A stretch of DNA of 64,000 nucleotides, taken from Pseudomonas sihuiensis. Lineage in GTDB: Bacteria > Pseudomonadota > Gammaproteobacteria > Pseudomonadales > Pseudomonadaceae. The first letter of the stretch is position 1; each line of letters begins with the position of its first letter. Made by a program: the position numbers and the translations under genes. The stretch lies in NCBI RefSeq assembly GCF_900106015.1, contig NZ_LT629797.1, forward strand, positions 372,001-436,000, given 5' to 3'. Under the pieces are notes generated by a model, which did not search any database, was not told the DNA's origin, and saw only the letters and a program-made list of their open reading frames with translations. Of the stretch, positions 17,915 through 27,026 are shown in pieces.

Positions 17915-18838
17915 CTATTTCGGGCTTGGAGATGGATGGCCGGAGTCGTTCAGGGCCTTCACGTGGTCGACGAAGGCACGCAGCGGCGCCGGTACGTGAC
18001 GCCTGCTGTGGTAGTACAGGTACGGCCCGTCGAAGTGTTGCCACCAGTCCTGCATGAAGGGTTGCAGCTGGCCGCTGGCCAGGGGCGCCGCGATGTACTC
18101 CTCGAAGGTGTAGAGAATGCCGTGACCGGCGCAGGCTGCAGCGATCAGCAGATCCTGCGACGAGCTGACCAGGCGGCCCTCGGGGGCGATACGCAGGGTG
18201 CGTCCCTCCTGTTCGAACTCCCACACGCCGAGCTTGCCACTGGCGAAGCGGTAGCCGAGCAGGCGATGCTCGCTCAGTTCGCTGGGGTGTTGCGGCGTGC
18301 CATGGCGCTGCAGATAGCTGGGCGCCGCCACTGCCATGAAACACTGCCGACGCGGCCCGATAGGGATGGCGATCATGTCCTTGGCCAGGCTTTCCTCGTA
18401 GCGAATGCCGGCGTCGTAACCGGCGCCGATGACGTCGATGAAGGTGTTGTCCATGTTCACTTCCAGCGCGATGCCAGGGTAGCGAGCGAGAAAACCGTCC
18501 AGCAGCTGCGGCAGGATGTGCCGCGCGATCACGCCGGGCACATGCAGGCGCAGTGAGCCGACCGGGTTCTGTGGATCTTCCTGTAGGTCGTTGAGCGCCG
18601 TGTTGATCTCGTCCAGCGCGGGGCGCAGACGTTCCAGCAGGCGTGCGCCGATTTCCGTCGGCGTCAGGCCGCGGGTGGTGCGGTTGAGCAGGCGCACGTC
18701 CAGTTCCTTTTCCAGGCGGCGCACGCAATCGCTCAGCGACGAGGCCGACATGCCGCGGCGTTGCGCTGCGACGCGAAAGCCACCGGCCTCGACCACGGCA
18801 GCGAACAGAGCGACGTCGGATAGATTTGGTTGGCGCAT
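17915..18838 (-). CDS. LysR-family transcriptional regulator
   Basis: A 307-residue LysR regulator with an N-terminal winged HTH (ALFAAVVEAGGFRVAAQRRG, then SDCVRRLEKELDVRLLNRTT) and a periplasmic-binding-like effector domain. ATG 18838 begins the HTH correctly; the 20 upstream in-frame codons are not conserved. It is divergent from the Tat-exported SDR and upstream of the MFS gene on its own strand, so either could be its target. Confidence 0.88.
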   Translation of the reverse strand: MRQPNLSDVALFAAVVEAGGFRVAAQRRGMSASSLSDCVRRLEKELDVRLLNRTTRGLTPTEIGARLLERLRPALDEINTALNDLQEDPQNPVGSLRLHVPGVIARHILPQLLDGFLARYPGIALEVNMDNTFIDVIGAGYDAGIRYEESLAKDMIAIPIGPRRQCFMAVAAPSYLQRHGTPQHPSELSEHRLLGYRFASGKLGVWEFEQEGRTLRIAPEGRLVSSSQDLLIAAACAGHGILYTFEEYIAAPLASGQLQPFMQDWWQHFDGPYLYYHSRRHVPAPLRAFVDHVKALNDSGHPSPSPK

Positions 18839-18920
18839 GGGCGTCGACTGGGCGATGACGAAGGGTCCGATAATGCGGCGCAGCGGCCGCTTTGCCAATC
18901 CTGAGGGCGCTTTCTGGGAT

Positions 18921-18977
18921 GTAGCCCGGATGCAATCCGGGAATGTATATCAACGATTCCGGATTGCATCCGGGTTC
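18921..18977. repeat. Palindromic CCCGGATGCAATCCGGG repeat pair
   Basis: CCCGGATGCAATCCGGG at about 18925-18941 is repeated inverted at about 18957-18975, giving arms of about 19 bases with one bulged base. A half copy, CCCGGATTTCATCCGGGCTA, lies at about 46898-46917. It sits in the 289-base gap between divergent genes and probably does not hold their promoters. Confidence 0.6.
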
Positions 18978-19127
18978 GCGTCTGCGAAACACCTGGTAAC
19001 TGTCCGCCTGACCGTATGCGCTGTTCGGCTTTGGACGGCTTATCGTACGTGCCATCTGCCTGCACCCTATGTCCTGTACGTGCGCCTGGTCTGGCGCATC
19101 GAGTCAACGGACACGAGGAATCAGCCG

Positions 19128-20177
19128 ATGGACAAGAAGAATGCTGTGGGGCGAGGCCATTCGCGTCGAGATGCCCTGAAACTGTTTGGTGTCGTGGGCG
19201 GTAGCCTGGCCTTGCACGGGGTGTTGGGCGGGATGCCGACATTCGCCTGGGCCAGTACCACACCGGGGTGGCAGGCGAGCGACATGCCGGCGCTGACCGG
19301 CAAGCGCATGCTGGTCACCGGCGGCACCAGTGGTATGGGCTTCGAGGACGCCCTGGCCCTGAGCGGGGCTGGGGCGCAGGTGATCATCGCCGCGCGCAAT
19401 GCACAGCGTGGCGCCGAGAGCATCGAACGTATTCGTGCTCAGGTACCCGATGCGCGGGTGCGTTTCGAACAGCTGGATCTGGCCGACCTGGCTTCGGTAC
19501 GCAGCCTGGCCCAGCGCCTGAACGCCGAAGGCGAGGTATTGGACGTGCTGATCAACAACGCCGCGATCATGGCGCCGCCTCAGCGCGGCGTATCTCGTGA
19601 TGGTTTCGAGATGCAGCTGGCAACCAACTTCCTCGGCCATTTCGCGCTCACTGGCTTGCTCCTGCCATCACTGCGCAAGTCGCCCGACCCGCGCGTGGTG
19701 ACACTGGCGAGCATCGCCGTGAACCGTGGCCGTATCAACTTCGATGACCTGCAGTCGGAGAACAACTACAACCCCTACGCCGCCTACGCGCAGTCGAAAC
19801 TGGCCTGTCTGATGATGGCCTTCGAGCTGCAGCGGCGCAGCCTGGCCAATGGCTGGGGCGTGCGCAGCGTCGCCGCGCACCCTGGCGTCGCCGTTACCGA
19901 ACTGGTCGAGCGCGGGCCAGGACTGGAAAGCGAGTTCGCTCAGCAGTGGGCGAAGGATCGCGATGTCTATCACTCGGCGGCGCAGGGTGCGCTGTCGTCG
20001 CTGTTCGCGGCGACGGCTGCCGAGGCCGAGGGCGGGCGCTACTACGGGCCGACCGGCGAAGAGGAAAAACGCGGCCCATTGGGCCTGGCCAAGGTGCCGG
20101 AGGCTGCGGCGGATGCCGATGATGCGGCGCGCCTGTGGTCGGTGGCCGAGCGCCTGACGGGCGTCAGGTACGGCTGA
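19128..20177 (+). CDS. Tat-exported SDR oxidoreductase
   Basis: A 349-residue protein with a twin-arginine signal (SRRDALKLFG near residue 12, then a hydrophobic stretch to about residue 42) in front of a short-chain dehydrogenase domain: TGGTSGMG for the cofactor, NNAA, and YAQSK at the active site. It resembles WW-domain oxidoreductase/retinol-dehydrogenase-like SDRs. ATG 19128 was chosen over upstream frames because the Tat motif follows. Export with bound NAD(P) would be unusual for an SDR. The divergent LysR gene may control it. Confidence 0.83.
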   Translation: MDKKNAVGRGHSRRDALKLFGVVGGSLALHGVLGGMPTFAWASTTPGWQASDMPALTGKRMLVTGGTSGMGFEDALALSGAGAQVIIAARNAQRGAESIERIRAQVPDARVRFEQLDLADLASVRSLAQRLNAEGEVLDVLINNAAIMAPPQRGVSRDGFEMQLATNFLGHFALTGLLLPSLRKSPDPRVVTLASIAVNRGRINFDDLQSENNYNPYAAYAQSKLACLMMAFELQRRSLANGWGVRSVAAHPGVAVTELVERGPGLESEFAQQWAKDRDVYHSAAQGALSSLFAATAAEAEGGRYYGPTGEEEKRGPLGLAKVPEAAADADDAARLWSVAERLTGVRYG

Positions 20178-20185
20178 GTCATGCC

Positions 20186-20206
20186 GGCGCGCTGTACCGG
20201 CGCGCC
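20186..20206 (+). terminator. Possible terminator after the Tat-SDR gene
   Basis: Arms GGCGCGC and GCGCGCC around seven bases are followed by CTTT, nine bases after the stop. It also lies just before the next start codon, so it could act on translation instead. Confidence 0.4.
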
Positions 20207-20223
20207 CTTTCGAGGAATTTCGC

Positions 20224-21534
20224 ATGTCATCGTCAACGATGGCGCAGCGCGTGGCCGTGGCCATCAACGCGCAGCGCAACGAGCTGTGGCCGGCGCTGGC
20301 CGGTTTCACCCTGTTCTTCTGCCTGTTCTCGGGCTACTTCATGCTGCGGCCGATCCGCGAGGCGATGGGCATCGTCTCGGGGGTGGAGAACCTGCAATGG
20401 CTGTTCACCGCCACCTTCGTGGTGATGTTGATCGCGGTGCCGTTGTTCGCCTGGCTGAGTTCACGGGTACCGCGGATTCACTTCATCGACTGGGTGTATG
20501 GCTTCTTCACCCTGAATCTGGCGTTGTTTGCCCTGTTGTTCTTCAGTGCTGAAGAGAGTGTGTGGCTGGCGCGCAGCTTCTATGTGTGGATTTCGGTCTA
20601 TAACCTGTTCGTCGTCTCGGTGGCATGGAGCCTGATGGCCGACGTGTTCGACAGCGAGCAGGCCAAGCGCCTGTTCGCCTTCATCGCCGCCGGTGCCAGC
20701 GTTGGAGGCCTGGTCGGCCCGGCGTTGAGTGCCTTGTTGGTGAGCACGCTGGGGCAGAGTGGGCTGATTCTGCTGGCTGCGGTGCTGCTGGCCGTGGCGC
20801 TGTCGCTCAAGCAGGTGCTGATGCGCTGGCGCGAGGAGGGTGGCGCGGGGCGTGCCGGTGCCGTGCGGGCGGAAAGCCCGCGGCGCCCGGTGCCGGGCAA
20901 TCCGTTCAGTGGCCTGATGCGTGTGCTGTCTTCGCCCTACCTGTTTGGCATCGCCGGTTTCGTCATCCTGCTGGCGACGGCCAGCACCTTTCTCTATTTC
21001 GAGCAGGCCCGCCTGGTGGCCGAGCTGTTCCCGGATCGCGCCGATCAGGTGCGGGTGTTCGGCGTGATCGACTTCGTGGTGCAGGCCGGCGCGCTGATTG
21101 CCCAGTTGTTCATCACTGGGCGTGTCGCGCGGCGTATGGGGGTGCGGGTGTTGCTGGCCTGCGTGCCGCTACTGGTGTGTGTCGGCTTCATCGGTCTGGC
21201 ATTGATGCCGACCTTCGCCATGCTGGCGGCGCTGATGATCGTGCGCCGTATCGGTGAATACGCCTTCGTGCGGCCAGGACGGGAAATGCTCTTCGCGCCG
21301 TTGGATGCCGAGAGCAAGTACAAGGCGAAGAACTTCATCGACACAGTGGTCTATCGCGCGGGCGATGCCATGAGTGGCTGGCTCAAGAGCCTGCTCGACA
21401 TGCTGGCTCAGGGCGCCTGGCTGGTGGCATTGGTGGGCGCTGCCTGTGCGGCGCTGTGGGGATTGCTCGGTTGGTACCTGGGCGGGCAGGCCGATCAGCG
21501 TAGTGCCGAGCAGCAGTTGGTGGTGACCAGCTAG
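20224..21534 (+). CDS. MFS-type transporter, NTP/NDP-exchanger-like
   Basis: A 436-residue membrane protein with about 12 helices. The first segment (FCLFSGYFMLRPIREAMG) is typical of a bacterial MFS group related to ATP:ADP antiporters. ATG 20224 follows GAGGAATTTCGC. The substrate is not known. It follows the Tat-SDR gene by 46 bases and ends at a strong hairpin facing the convergent GST gene. Confidence 0.75.
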   Translation: MSSSTMAQRVAVAINAQRNELWPALAGFTLFFCLFSGYFMLRPIREAMGIVSGVENLQWLFTATFVVMLIAVPLFAWLSSRVPRIHFIDWVYGFFTLNLALFALLFFSAEESVWLARSFYVWISVYNLFVVSVAWSLMADVFDSEQAKRLFAFIAAGASVGGLVGPALSALLVSTLGQSGLILLAAVLLAVALSLKQVLMRWREEGGAGRAGAVRAESPRRPVPGNPFSGLMRVLSSPYLFGIAGFVILLATASTFLYFEQARLVAELFPDRADQVRVFGVIDFVVQAGALIAQLFITGRVARRMGVRVLLACVPLLVCVGFIGLALMPTFAMLAALMIVRRIGEYAFVRPGREMLFAPLDAESKYKAKNFIDTVVYRAGDAMSGWLKSLLDMLAQGAWLVALVGAACAALWGLLGWYLGGQADQRSAEQQLVVTS

Positions 21535-21561
21535 CTCAGTGCAACCCTGCCGTTGCAGCGA

Positions 21562-21588
21562 TGCGGGAGTCGGTGGCCGACTCCCGCA
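21562..21588. terminator. Shared hairpin between convergent MFS and GST genes
   Basis: Perfect 12-base arms (TGCGGGAGTCGG and its complement) around TGG lie in the 60-base gap between two convergent stops. There is no T-run; its place suggests a bidirectional terminator. Confidence 0.55.
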
Positions 21589-21594
21589 ACATCA

Positions 21595-22296
21595 TCAGCC
21601 GCGCGCGGGAATGTTCAGCCCGCGCTGCACCGCCGGGCGGGCGAGGAAGGCATCGAGCACGCGTTGCACGTTGGTGAAGCGTTCGAACTGCACCAGGTCA
21701 CCGGCCTTGTAGAAGTCCACCAGGCAGCGCACCCAGGGCAGCACGGCGATATCGGCAATGCTGTACTCGCCCATGATCCAGTCGCGGCCTTGCAGACGCT
21801 GATCGAGTACGCCAAGCAGGCGCGCGGATTCGGCCACGTAGCGGTCACGCGGGCGTTTGTCCTCGTACTCGGCACCAGCAAATTTGTGGAAGAAACCGAG
21901 CTGGCCGAACATCGGTCCCAGGCCACCCATCTGCCACATCAGCCATTGAATCGTCTCGTAGCGGGCAGCGGCGTCCTGTGGCAGCAGCTTGCCGGTCTTT
22001 TCCGCGAGGTAGATCAGAATTGCCCCGGACTCGAACAGCGCCAGCGGATGGCCATTGGGTCCATCGGGATCGAGGATGGCGGGAATCTTGTTGTTCGGCG
22101 CCAGCGAGAGAAACTCGGGGCTGAATTGATCGTCGCTGGCAAAGTCGACCAGGTGCGGTTCGTAGGGTAGGCCGATTTCTTCCAGCATGATCGAGGCCTT
22201 GACCCCATTGGGCGTGGGCAGCGAATACAGCTGCAGGCGCTCGGGATGCTGGGCGGGCCATTTACGGGTGATGTGGAAGGGGCTGAGGTCGGTCAT
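21595..22296 (-). CDS. Glutathione S-transferase, YfcG/YghU-like
   Basis: A 233-residue glutathione transferase. The N-terminal thioredoxin-like domain has SLPTPNGVKASIMLEE and NNKIPAILD, and the glutathione-binding ESGAILIYLAEKTG. The helical C-terminal domain follows. The TPNG stretch in the first loop is typical of nu-class/YfcG disulfide-bond oxidoreductases. The exact substrate is unknown. Confidence 0.87.
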   Translation of the reverse strand: MTDLSPFHITRKWPAQHPERLQLYSLPTPNGVKASIMLEEIGLPYEPHLVDFASDDQFSPEFLSLAPNNKIPAILDPDGPNGHPLALFESGAILIYLAEKTGKLLPQDAAARYETIQWLMWQMGGLGPMFGQLGFFHKFAGAEYEDKRPRDRYVAESARLLGVLDQRLQGRDWIMGEYSIADIAVLPWVRCLVDFYKAGDLVQFERFTNVQRVLDAFLARPAVQRGLNIPARG

Positions 22297-22471
22297 GTGG
22301 GTTCCATGTCGAATGGGCCGAAGAAGAGGCGATCAGAACACGAGTGGCTGGGGCGCAGGAAATCGATCCAGCTGCTAGTAGTCATCGACTCAAGCAATCC
22401 TGCCTGGTTCCCTGCGTGCGAGCGAGGCGGTATGGTGGGTTTTTCATCCACCCGGCACGGAACCCATCGGC

Positions 22472-22909
22472 ATGAGCCTGCACGGTACTTACGATTCCCA
22501 GAACATCTTCGCCCTTATCATTCGTGGCGACTTGCCCTGCTACAAACTCTACGAGGACGACGATGTGCTGGCCTTCCTCGATCTATTCCCGCAATCCAGG
22601 GGCCACAGCCTGGTGATTCCCAAGCGCGCTGCTGCGCGCAATATCCTGGAAATCGACGACGCCAGCCTGGCCAAGGTCATGGCCGTGGTGAAGAAGGTCA
22701 CTCAGGCAGTCGTCGACGAACTGCAACCCGCTGGTGTGCAGGTGGCACAGTTCAACGGCGCGCCTGCCGGGCAGACGGTGTTTCATATCCACATGCACGT
22801 GATCCCGCGCTTCGAGGGCGAGGGGCTGGGTATTCACGCGGCCACCAAGGCCGACCCGGCCGAGCTGGAAGCGCTGCAGGCACGTCTGGTCAAACGCCTG
22901 CAGGGCTGA
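22472..22909 (+). CDS. HIT-family nucleotide hydrolase
   Basis: A 145-residue HIT protein with the histidine triad FHIHMHVIPRF near residues 99-109; the middle histidine would form the nucleotidyl intermediate. The family hydrolyses adenosine phosphoramidates or dinucleoside polyphosphates. It stands alone, with a hairpin after its stop at 22919. Confidence 0.9.
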   Translation: MSLHGTYDSQNIFALIIRGDLPCYKLYEDDDVLAFLDLFPQSRGHSLVIPKRAAARNILEIDDASLAKVMAVVKKVTQAVVDELQPAGVQVAQFNGAPAGQTVFHIHMHVIPRFEGEGLGIHAATKADPAELEALQARLVKRLQG

Positions 22910-22918
22910 AGCGGTATT

Positions 22919-22945
22919 GCCCCGGACGAGTGACTCGGCCGGGGC
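22919..22945. terminator. Hairpin between convergent HIT and DUF2790 genes
   Basis: A two-part stem, GCCCCGG/CCGGGGC outside and CGAG/CTCG inside, lies between two convergent stops and probably ends both transcripts. Confidence 0.55.
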
Positions 22946-22962
22946 ATCAGGCAACCTGTGGG

Positions 22963-23229
22963 TTAGCCGTTCTGGTTGCTCAGCCCGCCCCACTCGACGA
23001 AACGCACGGCGTGCACTTCGCCCTGGCTGTCGCGGTAGACCATGACGCTGGGCACTACACCGCTCTTGCGGCTGTTGTCGGTGCGCTGCAGAACCTGGTC
23101 GATGTCCAGCTGCATGCCGTACTGGTATTCCTGCACTTCCACTTTGGAGCTGGCAGGTGCTTTCTCGCTGGCGAAGGCCATGGGGGCGAAAGCGGCGATG
23201 AGGGTGGCGTTGAGGGCTGCGAATTTCAT
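22963..23229 (-). CDS. DUF2790 exported protein
   Basis: An 88-residue secreted protein with a signal peptide (about 20 residues, ending AFASE) and the DUF2790 body (YQYGMQLDIDQVL, then VVPSVMVYRDSQGEVHAVRF). The family is almost confined to Pseudomonas. Several members are reported near copper-responsive genes, but nothing here shows that for this one. Function unknown. Confidence 0.82.
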   Translation of the reverse strand: MKFAALNATLIAAFAPMAFASEKAPASSKVEVQEYQYGMQLDIDQVLQRTDNSRKSGVVPSVMVYRDSQGEVHAVRFVEWGGLSNQNG

Positions 23230-23413
23230 CTGGGTAGTCTCCGATTAGTTGCGCCGATTTAGGTGGCGCTGGGTTCGAGAGAGATGAAAACACTGCGCCC
23301 TTCATTACAGAAATCGATGCTTGTGCTAGCGAAAATCGCTGTCATCGATATCTTGCCCACAGGCTCGCCAAGGCCAATACTCAGGCGGCATTCATCTGCC
23401 CACGGAGGGCTTC

Positions 23414-23839
23414 ATGCGCTCGATCCTCATCGCTCTACCGCTGTTGCTGCTGGCCGGTTGTTCATCGTTTCGGGGCGACCCCGAGTACATCAAACCGGTA
23501 CCGGAAGATCGCCTGTTGGCCTTTCAGGAGGCGCAGACGAACAGTGCGCAGATCGTGGTCAATCGCGACTTCGGGGTGATGGGAGGCGGCTGCTTCGTGG
23601 CCATCGAGGTGGATCGCAAGGTCGCTGCACGCATCGGCGTCGGCGAGGTCGCGACCTTTCAGGTGCCGCCCGGCACGCGCGTGGTCGGCATCACCCCGGA
23701 TCGTATGGACGACACCCTGTGCGGCATGGGCCGCCTGCTGCGGGAGGTGGCGGTGCCGGTGAAAAGTGGGGAGATCCAGCACCTGCGCATCGTCAGCCAG
23801 AACAAGGGTGGCTTCGATATCCGCCCGGACAAGCCCTGA
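23414..23839 (+). CDS. Lipoprotein, hypothetical
   Basis: A 141-residue lipoprotein with lipobox LLAGC at residues 12-16. The mature part has two cysteines (GGGCF, DTLCG) and a beta-rich pattern with VPPGTRVVGI. Similar Pseudomonas lipoproteins exist but no function is known to me. It stands between the DUF2790 gene and a convergent LysR gene. Confidence 0.72.
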   Translation: MRSILIALPLLLLAGCSSFRGDPEYIKPVPEDRLLAFQEAQTNSAQIVVNRDFGVMGGGCFVAIEVDRKVAARIGVGEVATFQVPPGTRVVGITPDRMDDTLCGMGRLLREVAVPVKSGEIQHLRIVSQNKGGFDIRPDKP

Positions 23840-23882
23840 TTCGGTGAGAGCGGTTGCGGGTCGGTGACCCTGCGCAAATGCT

Positions 23883-24788
23883 TCACTGGCGATCAACCTC
23901 ATCGGCCAGCAGCGTTTCCAGCCAGTTCATGAAGGCGCGCACCCGTCGCGGCAGATGACGCCCGTGCGGGTGCAGCAGATGCACTGGCATGGGCGGCGCG
24001 ACCCAATCGTCCAGCAAGCGACACAGACTCCCACTCTGCAAATGCGTGCGCATGCCGATCAGCGGCGCCTGGATGATGCCCAGACCGCCGATGCAGGCCC
24101 CGTGGTACGCGTCGATATTGTTCACCGTTATCCGGCCACTCATGGGCAATTGCTGCAGCTTGCCGTCACGTTGATATTCGAAACCGTCTGGGCGTGTGCC
24201 AAAGGCGGTCACGTAGTGGATCAGGCTGTGCCCGCTGAGGTCGTCCAGGTTTTCGGGCGTTCCATGCTCGGCCAGATAAGCCGGGCTGGCACAGTTGACC
24301 ATGGACAGCTGGCCCAGTGGTCGCGCTACCAGGCTATCGTCGTCGATGGCGCCAATGCGCAGCACGCAATCGAAACCTTCGCGCAGTGGGTCTACGCGGC
24401 GGTCACTGCAGCCTAGTTCGATCTCCAATGCCGGATGTTGCGCGAGAAATTCATCCAGGCGTGGCGCCACCAGACGCCTGGCTATTTCCGTTGGCATATC
24501 CACTCGCAGGCGCCCGCTCAGTGCGCCGGCATCCTGGCGGAACAGGTTCTCCAGCTCGTCCATCTGTGCCAGCACTTCACGGGCGCGTTCGTACAGCGCC
24601 TGGCCGTCCTGGGTCGGACGCACCCGTCGGGTGGTGCGGTGCAACAGACGGGCATCGACCAGGCGTTCCAGGTCACGCACCTGCTCAGACACCGTCGAGC
24701 GCGGCAAGCCCAGACTTTCGGCGGCCTGGGTAAAACTGCTCAGTTCGGTGACACGTTGAAAGGTACGCAGCAGCTCCAGCTTGTTCAT
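23883..24788 (-). CDS. LysR-family transcriptional regulator
   Basis: A 301-residue LysR regulator of the group with N-terminus MNKLELLRTFQRVTELSSF, followed by RSTVSEQVRDLERLVDARL. ATG 24788 starts the HTH; the large open frame upstream to 25496 is antisense to the SDR gene. It is divergent from the SDR at 24909 and probably controls it through the palindrome at 24846. Confidence 0.88.
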   Translation of the reverse strand: MNKLELLRTFQRVTELSSFTQAAESLGLPRSTVSEQVRDLERLVDARLLHRTTRRVRPTQDGQALYERAREVLAQMDELENLFRQDAGALSGRLRVDMPTEIARRLVAPRLDEFLAQHPALEIELGCSDRRVDPLREGFDCVLRIGAIDDDSLVARPLGQLSMVNCASPAYLAEHGTPENLDDLSGHSLIHYVTAFGTRPDGFEYQRDGKLQQLPMSGRITVNNIDAYHGACIGGLGIIQAPLIGMRTHLQSGSLCRLLDDWVAPPMPVHLLHPHGRHLPRRVRAFMNWLETLLADEVDRQ

Positions 24789-24818
24789 GATGGCGGCCCA
24801 GATTGTTCGCTCGTGGCG

Positions 24819-24858
24819 ATCAGTATTTCCGGTTTTTCTGGATTTATCAGTATCTGAT
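24819..24858. promoter_or_regulatory. LysR-type operator candidate
   Basis: ATCAG-TAT-CTGAT (24846-24858) is a perfect palindrome of the T-N11-A LysR-box kind. ATCAGTAT also occurs directly at 24819, 27 bases upstream, which is a usual spacing between recognition and activation sites. Confidence 0.5.
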
Positions 24859-24908
24859 CGATCAATAACCTGTGATTGAACTTCATCACCCATCACAGGA
24901 GATTCACC

Positions 24909-25667
24909 ATGACTCGCAAAATCGCACTCATCACAGGCGCCAGCCGTGGCCTCGGCCGCAGTGCGGCTAAACATCTGGCTGCTCAAGGCGTGGATATCAT
25001 AGGCACCTATCGCAGCCAGGCGGATGACGCGCAGCAGTTGGCCCACGAGATCGAAGCGCAGGGTGGCCGAGCGCTGATGCTGCAATTGGATGTCAGCGAC
25101 AGCAGCAGCTTTGCCGCATTCGCCGAACGTGTGGCGGTTGGTTTGCGTGAGACCTTCGCGGCTGAGCGTTTCGATTTCCTGATCAATAACGCCGGTATCG
25201 GCATCCATGCCGCCTTCAGCGAAACCACTGAGCAGCAGTTCGACGAACTGATGAACATCCAGCTCAAGGGCCCATTCTTTCTCACCCAGCGCCTGCTGCC
25301 GCTGATGGTCGACGGCGGCCGGATCATCAATGTCTCTACCGGCTTGGCCCGTTTCAGCTTGCCGGGTTACAGCGCCTATGCGGCGATGAAAGGTGGCGTC
25401 GAAGTGTGGACGCGCTATCTGGCCAAGGAACTGGGTCCGCGCGGCATAAGCGTGAATGTACTGGCTCCCGGCGCCATCGAGACCGACTTCGGCCATGGCG
25501 TGGTCCGCGACAATGCTGAGGTCAATGCCTTTATCGCCGGCAATACGGCACTGGGGCGGGTCGGCTTGCCCGATGATATCGGCGCAGCTTTCGCGCTGTT
25601 GCTGAGCGATGCTGGCCGCTGGATCAATGGTCAGCGTATCGAGGCGTCAGGCGGGATGTTTCTCTGA
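24909..25667 (+). CDS. SDR-family oxidoreductase
   Basis: A 252-residue classical SDR: TGASRGLG at residues 9-16, NNAG, and YAAMKGG at the active site. T31/R33 after the second strand suggest NADP(H). ATG 24909 follows AGGAGATTCACC. The divergent LysR gene is its likely regulator. The substrate is unknown. Confidence 0.88.
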   Translation: MTRKIALITGASRGLGRSAAKHLAAQGVDIIGTYRSQADDAQQLAHEIEAQGGRALMLQLDVSDSSSFAAFAERVAVGLRETFAAERFDFLINNAGIGIHAAFSETTEQQFDELMNIQLKGPFFLTQRLLPLMVDGGRIINVSTGLARFSLPGYSAYAAMKGGVEVWTRYLAKELGPRGISVNVLAPGAIETDFGHGVVRDNAEVNAFIAGNTALGRVGLPDDIGAAFALLLSDAGRWINGQRIEASGGMFL

Positions 25668-25744
25668 GAGCCTGAGCGGCAGTTCCCGACGGCACCGGCT
25701 GTGGCGGTTAGAATCTCTGGGCCAGAACAGGGAGATGAGCCGCA

Positions 25745-27025
25745 ATGGGATTACCGATAGCGATAGTGGGAGCGGGTACAGCCGGCCTGGCCACTGCAAT
25801 TTTCCTCGCCCGCCAGGGTTACTCGGTACGCGTGCTGGAGCGGGTCGAACAGCTGCAGCCGGTGGGCGCCGGCATCCTCTTGCAGCCTTCCGGCCTGGCT
25901 GTGCTGCAGCGTCTGGGCCTGCTGGCCGAGTGCACCGCGTTGGGTGCGCCGGTCAGCCGTCTGTACGGCACCAGCTGGCAGGGCCGGGTGATCCTCGATA
26001 CCCGTTATCACGACTGGCAGCGAGGCAGTTTCGGCCTTGGCATTCACCGCGGCGTGTTGATGACGGCATTGCTCAATGCCGCGCAGCGTGTCGGTGTGCA
26101 GGTGGAAACCGGTGTGGCGGTCAGCCGCTTCGAGCAAGCCAGCGGCCATGTTCGCTTGCTGCGCCAGGACGAGGGTGGCAATGAGCAACCCCTGGGCAAT
26201 TTCGCCGCGTTGATCCTGGCCGATGGCACGCGTTCGACCCTGCGTGCGCAGATGCAGGTGCGTCAGTGGTCGCGCCCCTATCCCTGGGGCGCTCTATGGA
26301 GCATGTTGCCAACTTCGCCGGGGACCGATTCCGGAGAACTGCGCCAGTGGTACCGCGGCTGCCGCGAGATGTTCGGGCTGATGCCGACCGGATGCACCCA
26401 CCAAGCCCGGGAGAAATCGCTGACCAGCCTGTTCTGGAGCCTGCCGCTTAGTGAACATGATGCGTGGCGCAAGAGTGGCCTGGAGGCCTGGAAAACCCGC
26501 GTGCGCAACCTCGCTGGCGATGCTTCAGAGGCCTATCTGCAGCAGATCGATGATCCCGCACAACTGACCCTGGCGGCCTATGCCGACGTGCGCATGCAAC
26601 GCTGGAACGATGGTCGCGTGCTTGCCATCGGTGATTGCGCCCACGCCATGAGCCCGCAACTGGGGCAGGGTGCCAATATGGCGTTGGTCGATGCTGCTGC
26701 ACTGGCCGATGCGCTTGGCAATGCCGGTGACGAGCACCAGCAAGCGCTTGATTGGAACGCCATCTTCACCAGCTACGGTGATACGCGCCGTGATCACCTG
26801 CGCTACTACCGTCAGGCCAGCCGCTTGCTGACGCCGCTGTTCCAGTCCAACAGCAACACCCTGGCCGTGCTACGCGATATCGCCCTGACGTTGGCTCGGC
26901 ACAACAGTTTCGGCCGCCAGCACGCGGTGAGCACGTTGGTCGGTGCACGCGGCGGCTGGCTGTGGTCGGGGGCGCAGAAGCGCGAGCTGCATGCCTGGAA
27001 GGGCGAGCGGGAGGCGTGGGAGTAG
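25745..27025 (+). CDS. FAD-dependent monooxygenase (UbiH/PHBH type)
   Basis: A 426-residue flavoprotein with the N-terminal Rossmann motif IVGAGTAGLATAIFLA, and the FAD-ribityl motif AIGDCAHAMSPQLGQGANMAL near residue 300. This is the aromatic hydroxylase fold. It stands alone after the SDR gene (77 bases), and its 3' end meets the accessory toxin-immunity region, one base before the convergent DUF2247-like gene. Confidence 0.85.
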   Translation: MGLPIAIVGAGTAGLATAIFLARQGYSVRVLERVEQLQPVGAGILLQPSGLAVLQRLGLLAECTALGAPVSRLYGTSWQGRVILDTRYHDWQRGSFGLGIHRGVLMTALLNAAQRVGVQVETGVAVSRFEQASGHVRLLRQDEGGNEQPLGNFAALILADGTRSTLRAQMQVRQWSRPYPWGALWSMLPTSPGTDSGELRQWYRGCREMFGLMPTGCTHQAREKSLTSLFWSLPLSEHDAWRKSGLEAWKTRVRNLAGDASEAYLQQIDDPAQLTLAAYADVRMQRWNDGRVLAIGDCAHAMSPQLGQGANMALVDAAALADALGNAGDEHQQALDWNAIFTSYGDTRRDHLRYYRQASRLLTPLFQSNSNTLAVLRDIALTLARHNSFGRQHAVSTLVGARGGWLWSGAQKRELHAWKGEREAWE

Positions 27026-27026
27026 C

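Noticed and set aside
16592..18556. A 654-codon plus-strand frame across the MFS and LysR genes
   Set aside because: Antisense to two genes with known motifs; its composition is typical of a shadow frame.
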